Of a stretch of DNA of 64,000 nt, positions 25,912 through 34,851 are shown one piece after another. Both the position numbers and the translations under genes were made by a program. The DNA comes from Chromobacterium sp. ATCC 53434. Its GTDB lineage: Bacteria > Pseudomonadota > Gammaproteobacteria > Burkholderiales > Chromobacteriaceae. The first letter of the stretch is position 1, and each line of letters opens with the position of its first letter. The stretch is taken from NCBI RefSeq assembly GCF_002848345.1, contig NZ_CP025429.1:1364001-1428000 (forward strand), written 5' to 3'. The notes below the pieces were generated by a model that saw only the letters and a program-made list of their open reading frames with translations, did not search any database and was not told the origin of the DNA.

Positions 25912-27594
25912 CTATAAGTCCTTGCCGGAGCGCCAGATGGCCCAGACCAGCCACACGCTGTTGAACAGCGCCAGCATGAAGCCGAAGAAGCCGAAGAACG
26001 GCAGGCCGAACAGCTTGGGGCCGGCGTTGACCGTCATCACGATGGACGAGCCTATGATCAGGCAGCCGGTGACGATGCCCATCGTCAGCCGGTTGCTGCT
26101 GCGGTCCAGCTGTTTGCCGAAGCTGTCCAGCCGCTGCAGGTCCAGATTGACGCGGAACTTGCCGTGGCGCATGTCGCGGCCGATGCGGACCAGGTCGCGC
26201 GGCAGGCCGGCTATCATTTCCAGCCCCTCGGACAGCGATTGCTTGCCGCGTTTGAGCAGCGCCGCCGGATGGTAGCGGGCGACGATCAGCTCCTTGACGA
26301 AGGGCGTGATGTGGGCCACCAGCTGGAACTCGGGATTCAACTGCCGTCCCAGGCCCTCCAGCGTGATCAGCGCCTTGAACAACAGCGCCATGTCCGGCGG
26401 CAGCACGATGCCGTGGTTGCGGATCAGCGTCATGATGTCGACGATCAGCTGGCTGATGTTCAGCCCCTTCAGCGGCACGTGCTCGTACTGGAACATGAAT
26501 TCGCCGACCTCGTCGGCGAACTTCGGCATGTCCACCGGCGTGTTGCCGGTCCACTCGACCAGCACGTCTATGATGCCGTGCTCGTTGCGTTCGGCCACCG
26601 CCGACAGCAGATCGACGATTTCGTCGCGCCGCACGTGGCTGATGCGGCCGACCATGCCGAAGTCTATGAAGGCGATGCGGTGGTCGGGCAGGAAGAACAC
26701 ATTGCCCGGGTGCGGATCGGCGTGGAAGAAGCCGTGGACCAGGATCATCTTCAGCACCGCGTCGGCGCCGCGCTGCGCCAGCAGCACCGGGTCCAGCCCG
26801 CCGTCCTCCAGTCGGGCCAGCTCGCCGGCCGAGACGCCGTCGACGAAGCTCTGCACATTGACGGCGGCGTTGGTGTATTCCCAGTGCACGCTGGGCACCA
26901 CCACGCAGGGATCGTCGGCGAAGTCGCGGCCGAAGCGCTCCATATTGCGCGCCTCTATCGCCAGGTCCAGCTCGCGGCGCAGCGAGCGCGAGAACTGGGC
27001 GGCGATGCCGACCGGCTGGTAGCGGCGCAGCTCGGGGAATTCCATCTCCAGCAGATGGGCCAGATGGGCCAGGATGCGCAAGTCGGCTTCCACTTTCTCG
27101 ACGATGCCGGGCCGGCGCAGCTTGACCGCCACTTCGTCGCCGTCCTTGAGCCGCGCGCGATGGACCTGGGCGATCGACGCCGAGCCTATCGGCTGCAGGT
27201 CGAATTCGGCGAACAGCTCGTCGGCCTCGGCGCCCAGCGCCTCGACGATCAGCCTGCGCACCAGCGCGGGCGGCAGCGGCGGCACCCGGTTTTGCAGCTT
27301 TTCGAACTCGTCTATCCAGTCCGGCGGGAACACGTCGACGCGGGTCGACAGGATCTGGCCGAGCTTGATGAAGGTGGGGCCGAGCTCCTCGAAGGCCAGC
27401 CTGACCCGCACCGCGGTCGGCTGCGCCGACTCGCCGGCCGGCAGCGACAGATTGAGCCACTCGCCGGCCTTCTCCATCGCGCGCGGCAACTTGAGCCGCT
27501 GCGCGAACTCTCCGAGGCCATGACGGATCAAAATTCCGCTGATTTCTCTTAGTCGCGGTAAGTCCCGCATTGCAATCAAGGTTTCCCTAATCAT
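25912..27594 (-). CDS. ubiB: UbiB-family atypical kinase (AarF/ABC1)
   Basis: 560 residues from the ATG at 27594 (MIRETLIAM); upstream in-frame codons extend into the neighbouring gene's promoter. The family KxGQ motif is in FIKLGQILSTR, the ATP-site Ala-rich region near 140, and the ADPHPGN and FIDFGM metal-binding motifs near 290-315. Two membrane helices close the protein (GIVTGCLIIGSSIV and FFGFFGFMLALFNSVWLVW). It supports ubiquinone synthesis at the inner membrane. Divergent from nlpC by only 60 bases. The gene is not next to other ubi genes, so it may be a paralogue of the canonical UbiB. Confidence 0.88.
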   Translation of the reverse strand: MIRETLIAMRDLPRLREISGILIRHGLGEFAQRLKLPRAMEKAGEWLNLSLPAGESAQPTAVRVRLAFEELGPTFIKLGQILSTRVDVFPPDWIDEFEKLQNRVPPLPPALVRRLIVEALGAEADELFAEFDLQPIGSASIAQVHRARLKDGDEVAVKLRRPGIVEKVEADLRILAHLAHLLEMEFPELRRYQPVGIAAQFSRSLRRELDLAIEARNMERFGRDFADDPCVVVPSVHWEYTNAAVNVQSFVDGVSAGELARLEDGGLDPVLLAQRGADAVLKMILVHGFFHADPHPGNVFFLPDHRIAFIDFGMVGRISHVRRDEIVDLLSAVAERNEHGIIDVLVEWTGNTPVDMPKFADEVGEFMFQYEHVPLKGLNISQLIVDIMTLIRNHGIVLPPDMALLFKALITLEGLGRQLNPEFQLVAHITPFVKELIVARYHPAALLKRGKQSLSEGLEMIAGLPRDLVRIGRDMRHGKFRVNLDLQRLDSFGKQLDRSSNRLTMGIVTGCLIIGSSIVMTVNAGPKLFGLPFFGFFGFMLALFNSVWLVWAIWRSGKDL

Positions 27595-27654
27595 GTGCTT
27601 TTCGCTGCCCCGCTTGGCTTTACACTGTTGGCCCCGTCCGATAGAGTGCGGCCT

Positions 27655-28386
27655 ATGAAATTGCAACTCCGCTTATCAGCGCTGGCGCTGGCGGGCTTCA
27701 TGGTTTTCGCCCAGGCCGCGCCAGACAAGGCAACACCGGACAAGCCCCCCGCCGAAGGGAAGGCCGCCACCGAAAGCGCGGCGCCTGACAAACCGGACGA
27801 CCCCATCTCCAAATACGCCGCGCCTCCCGAGGATGCGGTGGGCGACCTGCTTTTGCAAGCGATGAGCCTGCTGGGCGTCGCCTACCGTTTCGGCGGCAAC
27901 ACGCCGGACGACGGCCTGGACTGCAGCGGCTTCATCCGCTATGTGTTCCAGAAGTCGCTGCGCGTCAATCTGCCGCGCACCGCCGCCGAGATGTCGCGGG
28001 TCGGCAAGTCGGTCGGCCGCGGCGAACTGATGCCGGGCGACCTGGTGTTCTTCAACACCCTCGGACGCAATTATTCCCATGTCGGCATCTATATGGGCAA
28101 TAACAAATTCATACACGCGCCGCGCACCGGCAAGAACATCGAGGTCGCCAACCTGTCGCAGAGCTACTGGGTCGCGCGATACAATGGCGCGCGCAGGGTC
28201 AATCGTAGCACCGCCTACCAGGCGGCCGATACCTCGGATGACGTCAGCGTGAAAGGCGCCGCCAAAAAGCCGGAGGCGGCCAAGTGCCGCAAGGGCCACA
28301 AGAAGTGCAAGGCGGAGGCCGCGTCGGGCGGCAAGAAGGGCGGCAAGAGCGCCAAGAGCGGCAAGAAGAAAAAAGGCCGGCACTGA
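27655..28386 (+). CDS. Secreted NlpC/P60 peptidoglycan endopeptidase
   Basis: 243 residues from ATG 27655, signal peptide about 1-21 (MKLQLRLSALALAGFMVFAQA). A Pro/Ala/Lys-rich spacer runs to about 60. The NlpC/P60 domain then spans 65-180, with the catalytic Cys in LDCSGF, His in YSHVGIYMG, and a third polar residue in FIHAPRTG. The last 50 residues are a Lys/Gly/Ser tail (many KK pairs) that may bind wall polyanions. The enzyme cuts peptide stems in peptidoglycan. A terminator follows at 28403. Confidence 0.9.
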   Translation: MKLQLRLSALALAGFMVFAQAAPDKATPDKPPAEGKAATESAAPDKPDDPISKYAAPPEDAVGDLLLQAMSLLGVAYRFGGNTPDDGLDCSGFIRYVFQKSLRVNLPRTAAEMSRVGKSVGRGELMPGDLVFFNTLGRNYSHVGIYMGNNKFIHAPRTGKNIEVANLSQSYWVARYNGARRVNRSTAYQAADTSDDVSVKGAAKKPEAAKCRKGHKKCKAEAASGGKKGGKSAKSGKKKKGRH

Positions 28387-28402
28387 GCCGCCGGTCGAAC
28401 GA

Positions 28403-28434
28403 CGATGCCCGCTGTCCGCGGGCATCGTGTTTTC
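28403..28434 (+). terminator. Rho-independent terminator after the NlpC gene
   Basis: CGATGCCCGC-TGTCC-GCGGGCATCG followed by TGTTTT. Confidence 0.8.
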
Positions 28435-28447
28435 AGGAATCAGGAAG

Positions 28448-28672
28448 ATGGCATTGAAAATCGAGATACCGGTGTGGCGCGATCCCGACGGCAACGTGGT
28501 GGCCTGCGTCGAAAAACTGAAGGTGATGCGCGAGAACCTCGAGGAAATCGCCCAGCTGGCGCAGGACGCGTTCGAGGACGCGGTGCTGATGGGCTGCGAC
28601 GAGGCGCAGGTGCGCGACTTCCTGTCGGCCTTGATGCAGAGCCTGGAAAATCCCTACCGATCGGAAAAATAG
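28448..28672 (+). CDS. Small conserved protein of unknown function
   Basis: 74 residues from ATG 28448 with CAGGAAG before it. Helical, acidic, containing two Cys, with WRDPDGNVVACVEKLKVMREN near the start and LMGCDEAQVRDFL later. It is eight bases upstream of lolC and probably heads that operon. No family recognised. Confidence 0.75.
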   Translation: MALKIEIPVWRDPDGNVVACVEKLKVMRENLEEIAQLAQDAFEDAVLMGCDEAQVRDFLSALMQSLENPYRSEK

Positions 28673-28679
28673 GAACACG

Positions 28680-29918
28680 ATGCCATTCGAAGCCTTTATC
28701 GGTCTGCGTTATCTGCGCGCCAAGCGTCGCAACGGATTCATCTCCTTCATTTCGCTGATCTCCATCGCCGGCATCGGCCTGGGGGTGGCGGCGTTGATCA
28801 TCGTGCTGTCGGTGATGAACGGTTTCCAGAAGGAAATCCGCGGCCGTATCCTCAGCGTGGCGTCCCACCTGGAAGTCAGCGGCTATGATGGCCGGCTCGC
28901 CAACTGGCAGGGCACGCGCGACATGCTGGTCAAGCAGCCGCATGTGCTCGCCGCCGCGCCCTTCGTCAGCAGCCAGGGCCTGTTCGTCGCCTACGGCAAT
29001 GTGCGGGGCGGCCTCTTGCGCGGGATAGAGCCTAAGCAGGAGGACCAGGTGGTCGACGTCGGCCGCCACATGGTGGCCGGCAAGCTGGAGAATCTGAAGC
29101 CGGGCAGTTTCGGCATGGCGCTGGGCGTCGAGCTGGCGCGCCAGCTCGGCGTCGGCGTCGGCGACAAGGTGACGCTGATGACGCCGCAGGGCAGCGTCAC
29201 GCCGGCCGGCATGATCCCGCGTTCCAAGCAGTTCACCGTAGTCGGCCTGTTCAAGGTCGACATGTACGAGTTCGACGCCTCGCTGGCGATGGTCAATCTG
29301 CGCGACGCCCAGGTGATGGAGCGGATGGGCGACGCCGTCAGCGGCGTGCGGCTGAAGCTGGACGATCCGCTGCTGGCGCCGCAACTGAAGGCTGATCTGC
29401 GGCCGCGCTTGCCGCAGCTGATGGTGACCGACTGGACCGACACCAACGCCAATTATTTCCGCGCGGTGCAGATCGAGAAGCGGATGATGACCATCATCCT
29501 GACGCTGATCGTCGCGGTGGCCGCGTTCAATCTGGTGTCGACGCTGGTGATGGTGGTGACCGACAAGCAGGCCGACATCGCCATCCTGCGCACGCTGGGG
29601 GCCTCGCCCGCCAGCATCATGAAGATCTTCATGATCCAGGGCGCGGTGGCCGGCGTGCTGGGCACGCTGGCCGGCGCCGTCAGCGGCGTCGTCATCGCGT
29701 TGAATCTGGACGTGATCGTGCCGGTGATCGAACGCATCATCGGCGCCAAGATCCTGTCCAGCGACGTCTACATGATCGATTATCTGCCGTCCGACGTGCA
29801 GTGGGGCGATGTGTCCACCATCACCGTCATCTCCTTGCTGCTGGCGCTGTTCGCCACGCTGTATCCCAGCTGGCGCGCCGCGCGCACCCAACCGGCGGAG
29901 GCGCTGCGCTATGAATAA
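28680..29918 (+). CDS. lolC: Lipoprotein-releasing ABC transporter permease (LolC/LolE, LolF-like)
   Basis: 412 residues with the FtsX-like plan: membrane helix about 20-45, large periplasmic domain 50-250, then three helices near 265-300, 310-340 and 375-400. The [28 protein letters not shown] start is family-typical (given by its ends). It extracts mature lipoproteins from the inner membrane for transfer to LolA. Only one permease gene accompanies lolD, so the complex is either a homodimer of the LolF type, or a partner lies elsewhere. Confidence 0.94.
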   Translation: MPFEAFIGLRYLRAKRRNGFISFISLISIAGIGLGVAALIIVLSVMNGFQKEIRGRILSVASHLEVSGYDGRLANWQGTRDMLVKQPHVLAAAPFVSSQGLFVAYGNVRGGLLRGIEPKQEDQVVDVGRHMVAGKLENLKPGSFGMALGVELARQLGVGVGDKVTLMTPQGSVTPAGMIPRSKQFTVVGLFKVDMYEFDASLAMVNLRDAQVMERMGDAVSGVRLKLDDPLLAPQLKADLRPRLPQLMVTDWTDTNANYFRAVQIEKRMMTIILTLIVAVAAFNLVSTLVMVVTDKQADIAILRTLGASPASIMKIFMIQGAVAGVLGTLAGAVSGVVIALNLDVIVPVIERIIGAKILSSDVYMIDYLPSDVQWGDVSTITVISLLLALFATLYPSWRAARTQPAEALRYE

Positions 29919-30597
29919 GGTATTGAGCTGCCGTCAACTCGGCAAACGCTACGAGGAAGGCAAGCTGGCGCTGGACGTGCTGTCCGATGTGAATCTGGAA
30001 GTGGGCAAGGGCGAGCATCTGGCCATCGTCGGCGCCTCCGGCTCAGGCAAGAGCACGCTGCTGCATCTGCTGGGCGGGCTGGATACGCCGACCTCCGGCG
30101 CGGTGGAGGTGTTGGGCCGCGATCTGTCCACGCTGTCGGAAACCGAGCGCGGCAAGCTGCGCAACGAGGCTATGGGCTTCGTCTACCAGTTCCACCACTT
30201 GCTGCCGGAATTTTCGGCGCTGGAAAATGTGATGATGCCGCTGCTGATCCGGCGGATGAACAAGGGCGAGGCCGCCGCACGCGCCGAGGCCATGCTGGAG
30301 CGGGTCGGTCTCGGCAAGCGCCTGGCGCACAAGCCGGGCGAGCTGTCCGGCGGCGAGCGCCAGCGCGCGGCGATCGCGCGGGCGCTGGTCACCGAGCCGA
30401 CCTGCCTGCTGGCCGACGAGCCCACCGGCAATCTGGACGTCCATACCGCGCGCCAGGTCTTCGAGCTGATGCTGGAATTGAACCGCACGCTGGGCACCAG
30501 CCTGATCATCGTCACCCACGATCTGGAACTCGCCGCGTGCACGCAGCGGGTGCTGAGGCTGAACGAAGGCCGGCTGTCGGTGTCGGAGACGGTATGA
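29911..30597 (+). CDS. lolD: Lipoprotein-releasing ABC transporter ATP-binding protein LolD
   Basis: 228 residues. Walker [10 protein letters not shown] (about 41-49), the LolD-type [23 protein letters not shown] segment (by its ends), signature [15 protein letters not shown], Walker [12 protein letters not shown], and switch His in THDL. It powers lipoprotein release by the preceding permease, with which it overlaps by eight bases. A terminator follows immediately. Confidence 0.97.
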   Translation: MNKVLSCRQLGKRYEEGKLALDVLSDVNLEVGKGEHLAIVGASGSGKSTLLHLLGGLDTPTSGAVEVLGRDLSTLSETERGKLRNEAMGFVYQFHHLLPEFSALENVMMPLLIRRMNKGEAAARAEAMLERVGLGKRLAHKPGELSGGERQRAAIARALVTEPTCLLADEPTGNLDVHTARQVFELMLELNRTLGTSLIIVTHDLELAACTQRVLRLNEGRLSVSETV

Positions 30598-30603
30598 CGC
30601 TGA

Positions 30604-30635
30604 CCGGGCCGCCATGCTAGGCGGCCCGGCGTTTT
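30604..30635 (+). terminator. Rho-independent terminator after lolD
   Basis: CCGGGCCGCC-ATGCTA-GGCGGCCCGG followed by CGTTTT, ending just before the ribosome site of the next gene. Confidence 0.8.
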
Positions 30636-30650
30636 GACAAGGAGTCGGAA

Positions 30651-31958
30651 TTGCTGTTGTTCATCCGCAAGGAAATGGATTTCTTCGCGCTGCTCGACGC
30701 GCTGCAGACCCGCAACGGCCTGATCGAGCTTTGCATCGGCGCCTTGTGCGTGGTGGCCGCCTTCCTGATCGCGCGCCATCTGTTCCTGCGCTGGTTCGCC
30801 CACAGGCCCCAGCGTTACGAGCGCTTCCTGCCCTATGTGGGTTTCCGCCTGGTGCTGCCGCTGTCGGCGCAGCTGCTGGTGATCGCCGCCGGCCTGGCCT
30901 GGAGCCATTACGAACACGCGCCGATGCTGGTGTTGCACATCTTCAGCGCGCTGCTGTTCTGGCTGGCGGTGATACGGCTGTGCACGGCGGTGGTGCGGCA
31001 GGCCTTTCCGAAGGGGCGCCTCGAGCGCACCTCCGAGCACTTCCTGGCCACGGTGCTGTGGCTGGGCTTCGTCAGCTGGGCGATAGGCTTCGACGTGGCG
31101 GTGATGGACTGGCTGGAGTCCATCTCCTTCCATATCGGCAAGACCCGGCTTGATTTGCTGACCATCATCAACGGCCTGCTGTGGGTGACGGTGATCGTCG
31201 TGGTGGCGCTGTGGGCCAGCCGCCTGATCGAGGCGCGCATCATGAAGCTCAGGCACCTCGATCCCAATCTGCGCATCGTGTTCGCCAAGCTGACCCGCAC
31301 CGGCCTGGTGGTGGCCTCGGTGCTGGTGGCCTTGCCGGTGATGGGCATAGACCTGACGGTGCTGTCGGTGTTCGGCGGCGCGGTCGGCATCGGCCTGGGC
31401 CTGGGCCTGCAGAAGATCGCCAGCAATTTCGTGTCCGGCTTCATCATTCTGCTCGACCACTCGATCCGCATCGGCGACCGGCTGATGGTCGACAACCGCG
31501 TCGGCTACGTCACCAAGATGACCTCGCGCTACGTGGTGCTGAAAGGGGGCGACGGCACCGAGGCGCTGATCCCGAACGACGCGCTGATGTCCAATACCGT
31601 GATCAACCAGTCGTATTCCGACAAGAATATGTGGACCAGCCTGCCGGTGCAGGTGGCCTACGGCACCGATCTGGACCTGGCGCTGGAGCTGCTGAAACAG
31701 GCGGCCGAGCAGCCGCGGGTGCTGAAGACCCCGGCGGCCAACGCCTTCGTCACGCTGTTCGCCGACAGCGGCATCAATCTGGAGCTGGGTTTCTGGGTGG
31801 CCGATCCGGAGAACGGCTTCATGGGCCTGAAGTCGGACATCAATCTGGCGATCTGGCGCTTGTTCAAGCAGCATGGCATCGACATCCCGTTCCCGCAGCG
31901 CGAAGTGCGCATCGTCGGCGACAAGCCGGCCGGCAGGGCGGACGCGGAGGCATCATGA
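30651..31958 (+). CDS. MscS-family mechanosensitive ion channel
   Basis: 435 residues from TTG 30651, which follows AAGGAG with a six-base gap; the ATG at 30675 has poorer spacing. There are about five membrane helices in the first 260 residues. The pore helix has GGAVGIGLGLGLQKIASNFVSG (quoted by its ends), and then the cytoplasmic MscS beta and cage domains follow with LLDHSIRIGDR. It relieves turgor at low osmolarity. The stop overlaps the start of a FixJ-type response regulator (ATGA), an uncommon pairing that suggests co-regulation with a signalling output. Confidence 0.92.
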   Translation: MLLFIRKEMDFFALLDALQTRNGLIELCIGALCVVAAFLIARHLFLRWFAHRPQRYERFLPYVGFRLVLPLSAQLLVIAAGLAWSHYEHAPMLVLHIFSALLFWLAVIRLCTAVVRQAFPKGRLERTSEHFLATVLWLGFVSWAIGFDVAVMDWLESISFHIGKTRLDLLTIINGLLWVTVIVVVALWASRLIEARIMKLRHLDPNLRIVFAKLTRTGLVVASVLVALPVMGIDLTVLSVFGGAVGIGLGLGLQKIASNFVSGFIILLDHSIRIGDRLMVDNRVGYVTKMTSRYVVLKGGDGTEALIPNDALMSNTVINQSYSDKNMWTSLPVQVAYGTDLDLALELLKQAAEQPRVLKTPAANAFVTLFADSGINLELGFWVADPENGFMGLKSDINLAIWRLFKQHGIDIPFPQREVRIVGDKPAGRADAEAS

Positions 31959-32563
31959 GCGCGAAACGGCTGGCCATCATCGACGACGACGAGGCGGTGC
32001 GGCAGGCGTTGTTGTGGCTGCTGGACGGCCAGGGTTATCTGGCCGACGGCTTCGACAGCGGCGAGGCCTTCCTGGCCGCCGGCAGCGGCGATGAATACAA
32101 TGGCATCATCCTGGACCTCAGGCTGTCCGGCATCAGCGGCATCGTGCTGCTGGAAAAGCTGGCCGATCGCCCCTACTGTCCGCCGGTGATCATGCTGACC
32201 GCGCACGGCGACGTGCCGCACGCGGTGGCGGCGCTGAAGCTGGGCGCGCTCGATTTCATCGAAAAACCGTTCGACGACGTCCATCTGCTGCAGCGGGCCG
32301 CCGCCGCGGTGGAGCTGGACGAGCGCAACCGCCGGCTGCACGGCCGCCAGCGCAAGGTGTCGGCGGCGCTAGCGCTGCTGACCGAGCGCGAGCGCGAGGT
32401 GATGGGGCTGATCCTGGCCGGCAAGCTGAACAAGCAGATCGCCGAGGAGCTCAGCATCAGCATGAAGACGGTGGAAGTCCACCGTTCCCGGGTGTTCGAG
32501 AAAATGGGCGTCAAGTCGGCGGTGGAGCTGGCCGGCATGCTGGCGGCGGGAAGCGAGATCTAG
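31955..32563 (+). CDS. FixJ/NarL-type response regulator (orphan)
   Basis: 202 residues. REC domain 1-120 with acidic pair D10-D12, phospho-acceptor D54 (ILDLRLSG) and the K of EKPF. C-terminal LuxR-type helix-turn-helix at about 140-198, with LTEREREVMGLILAGKLNKQIAEEL and SMKTVEVHRSRVFEKM (ends only). It resembles FixJ/TodT/TtrR regulators. No histidine kinase lies beside it. It begins in the ATGA overlap with the MscS gene and its stop abuts nudB. The kinase partner and targets are unknown. Confidence 0.93.
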   Translation: MSAKRLAIIDDDEAVRQALLWLLDGQGYLADGFDSGEAFLAAGSGDEYNGIILDLRLSGISGIVLLEKLADRPYCPPVIMLTAHGDVPHAVAALKLGALDFIEKPFDDVHLLQRAAAAVELDERNRRLHGRQRKVSAALALLTEREREVMGLILAGKLNKQIAEELSISMKTVEVHRSRVFEKMGVKSAVELAGMLAAGSEI

Positions 32564-33013
32564 ATGGGCAGCAAGCAGCCGGTATCGGTACTGGTGGTGA
32601 TACACAGCGCGGACGGCAGGGCGTTGATGCTGGAGCGGGCGGACAAACCCGGCTACTGGCAGTCGGTGACCGGCAGCCGCGAGGGCGGCGAGGAGCTGAT
32701 GGCCACCGCGCGCCGCGAAGTGGCGGAGGAGACCGGTCTGGACGCCTCCCGCTTCGAACTCAGCGACTGGCATCTCGCCAACCGCTACGAAATCTACCCG
32801 CATTGGCGCCACCGCTATCCGGAAGGCGTCACCCACAACGACGAGCACGTGTTCGGCCTGCTGCTGCCCGAGCCGTGCGAGGTGGCGCTGGCGCCGCGCG
32901 AGCACCTCGGCTATCGTTGGTTGCCGTGGGACGAGGCGGCCCAACTGGCGTTTTCGCCATCCAACGCCGAGGCGCTGCGGCTGTTGCCCGAAAGGCTGGG
33001 TCTGAGGGTCTGA
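32564..33013 (+). CDS. nudB: Dihydroneopterin triphosphate pyrophosphohydrolase NudB (Nudix)
   Basis: 149 residues, the NudB length. The Nudix box is complete: G-x5-E-x7-REV-x-EE-x-G-L at about 37-59. The NRYEIYPHWRHRYPEGV and THNDEHVFGLLL stretches are characteristic of NudB. It removes diphosphate from dihydroneopterin triphosphate in folate synthesis. It begins directly after the regulator's stop, and a terminator follows, so it ends a three-gene unit with mscS and the regulator. Confidence 0.93.
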   Translation: MGSKQPVSVLVVIHSADGRALMLERADKPGYWQSVTGSREGGEELMATARREVAEETGLDASRFELSDWHLANRYEIYPHWRHRYPEGVTHNDEHVFGLLLPEPCEVALAPREHLGYRWLPWDEAAQLAFSPSNAEALRLLPERLGLRV

Positions 33014-33043
33014 GGCTCGTCTCGTCTGGATTTCCACTTCGAA

Positions 33044-33071
33044 ACACCCGCTGTCACAGCGGGTGTTTTTT
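33044..33071 (+). terminator. Rho-independent terminator after nudB
   Basis: ACACCCGCTG-TCA-CAGCGGGTGT followed by six T. Confidence 0.9.
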
Positions 33072-33227
33072 CGTCCGGCTTCATGGGAAAAGTCTGAAAA
33101 GCACCGCTCGCTGCCTGAGTAGGCCGGGTGGGGCGCCCAATTGCTGCAATGATTCCCGGATGTTCGGTGCCAGGCGCCGCATGGCGACGGCGTTTTCATG
33201 CATGGCCGAGGCGGCCGGGAGGGTGCG

Positions 33228-34676
33228 ATGTCCTATGACTCCTTTGAATTTGTCTTGCAGGATCTGAAATACGCCGTCGTGCATCGTCCGGGCATAGACG
33301 GCGCCTTGGGCGTGCCGGTGCATCTGCACACCACGTCGATGGAGTATTGTCTGGCGGAGATGAAAACCTCCGGCCTCCATATCGCCATGCATCCGAATGG
33401 CGATTTGCTGGAACGATCGAACGCGGTGCCCGGCGCGCGGGCGATGCGGCTGGGCGGGCCTGCCGGCGCGGAGCGCAGGTGGGCGGTGACGCTGCAGGGG
33501 GCGGACAGGGTCGGGCACGCGGTGCTCGCCGTCGGCGCCGCCGGCGACATCCTGCTGAATGCGCGGTATCCGATGGTCGACGCCGACGACGAGTTCGTCG
33601 GCGCCGGCTATGCGATATCGGTCTGGCGCGAGCCGCCGTCCGGCGCCGCGTCGCCTGAGCTGCGCTGGCAGTACCGGCTGCCGAACCGCCGCATCGGCCA
33701 CGGGATCGTCGAGGCCAATATGGGCAGTCCGGTCATCGCCGACGATGCCGTCTACCTCTCTCATGTCCAGCTGAGCGGGGACGGCGGCGAACAGGCGTCC
33801 ACCGTCACCGCGATTTCGCTGGCCGACGGGCGCTTGAAATGGGCGCGCGAATACCCGGGAAAATATATCGGACAACTGCGCCTGCTCGGCGATCGCGCGC
33901 TGTACGCGTCGTTTCGCGCCGCGCCGTCGACGGTGCGGGACGGCGGGGTGGTCGAGCTGTCGATGCGGGACGGCGGAGAGCGGCGGATTCTGGCGCGGGG
34001 CGCGCCTTATATCGGCATGGCGGCGGCGGACGACGGAACGGTCTATGCGTTGACCGGAAAAAAGCTGGCGTCGTCGGGGCATTGGCGCGCGTTGGCGCTG
34101 CATAAGCTGATACCGGTCGGCACAGGCTATGAGCAGCAGACGCTTTTCACCTTCCCGGCCGATTTTGAAAGCGCCGGCTACCATCCGGCGTTGATCATCG
34201 GGAGCGGGAGACGAATATATTTCGCCGGCAGCCGCGTCGTGTCCGGAGCAGGGCGCCGGACGGCCCGGGCGTCGGAGGTTTATGCCTTCAAGGACGACGG
34301 GACGGTGTCATGGCGGCATTTCGCCGACGGGGACATCTGCGGCGTGCCGGCGCTGGCCGTGGATGGCACGCTGTATTTCAGCCTGAGGCTGAACCCATCG
34401 GCCGACGAATGCCGGCAGCAGGTGACGCAGGGCGAGATCCGGGCGGTCTGCGCCGAGAGCGGAGAGGAAGAGTGGCATACCGTGATCGGGGACGTCGTCG
34501 CCGACGTCGGCAACGGCGACCCCTTGCTGACTTCGCCGCTGATCACCGCCGACGGCATCGTGTATGTCGCGGCGATGCTGGCGAAGAAGACGCTGGGCGG
34601 GCAGACGTACAATGGCTGCGTCATCGGCCTGAGGGCGCGCAAGCCGATGCCCGCCGCAAGGGTGGGACGAATCTGA
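33228..34676 (+). CDS. PQQ-like beta-propeller protein, copy 1 of a tandem pair
   Basis: 482 residues from ATG 33228, with GGGAGGG ahead of it. No signal peptide or membrane segment. Repeating DG/W/Y-rich blade motifs run throughout (HIAMHPNGDLL, AMAADDGTVYALTG, KDDGTVSWRHF, ALAVDGTLYFS), typical of PQQ-repeat propellers, but PQQ-ligand residues are not evident. It is related over its length to the gene at 34852 (shared SDLKY-type start, IAMHPNG, LFTFP-DFE-YHP, VYVA), with its C-terminus about 20 residues shorter, missing the final WP-type closing strand. Role unknown; likely a protein- or ligand-binding scaffold in the cytoplasm. Confidence 0.85.
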   Translation: MSYDSFEFVLQDLKYAVVHRPGIDGALGVPVHLHTTSMEYCLAEMKTSGLHIAMHPNGDLLERSNAVPGARAMRLGGPAGAERRWAVTLQGADRVGHAVLAVGAAGDILLNARYPMVDADDEFVGAGYAISVWREPPSGAASPELRWQYRLPNRRIGHGIVEANMGSPVIADDAVYLSHVQLSGDGGEQASTVTAISLADGRLKWAREYPGKYIGQLRLLGDRALYASFRAAPSTVRDGGVVELSMRDGGERRILARGAPYIGMAAADDGTVYALTGKKLASSGHWRALALHKLIPVGTGYEQQTLFTFPADFESAGYHPALIIGSGRRIYFAGSRVVSGAGRRTARASEVYAFKDDGTVSWRHFADGDICGVPALAVDGTLYFSLRLNPSADECRQQVTQGEIRAVCAESGEEEWHTVIGDVVADVGNGDPLLTSPLITADGIVYVAAMLAKKTLGGQTYNGCVIGLRARKPMPAARVGRI

Positions 34677-34851
34677 AAAATCAAACTCCGCTGAATCCGG
34701 GCCGGTCTCGAGCCTAAGCTTGCGCCGCAATTCTTGAAGGGTGGCGCTGTGGCGCAGGCGATCGTTGTCGATAGCCCGCCGAACAGCAAGTCAAATACGG
34801 CCGCCGTCTGTTCAGCCAGACGGCGAGGCCGGCACTTACAGGAGTTTGATC

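Noticed and set aside
25553..27460. A 635-residue minus-strand frame overlapping ubiB in another phase
   Set aside because: Arg/Ala/Gly-rich product with no motif; ubiB in the neighbouring phase shows family motifs.
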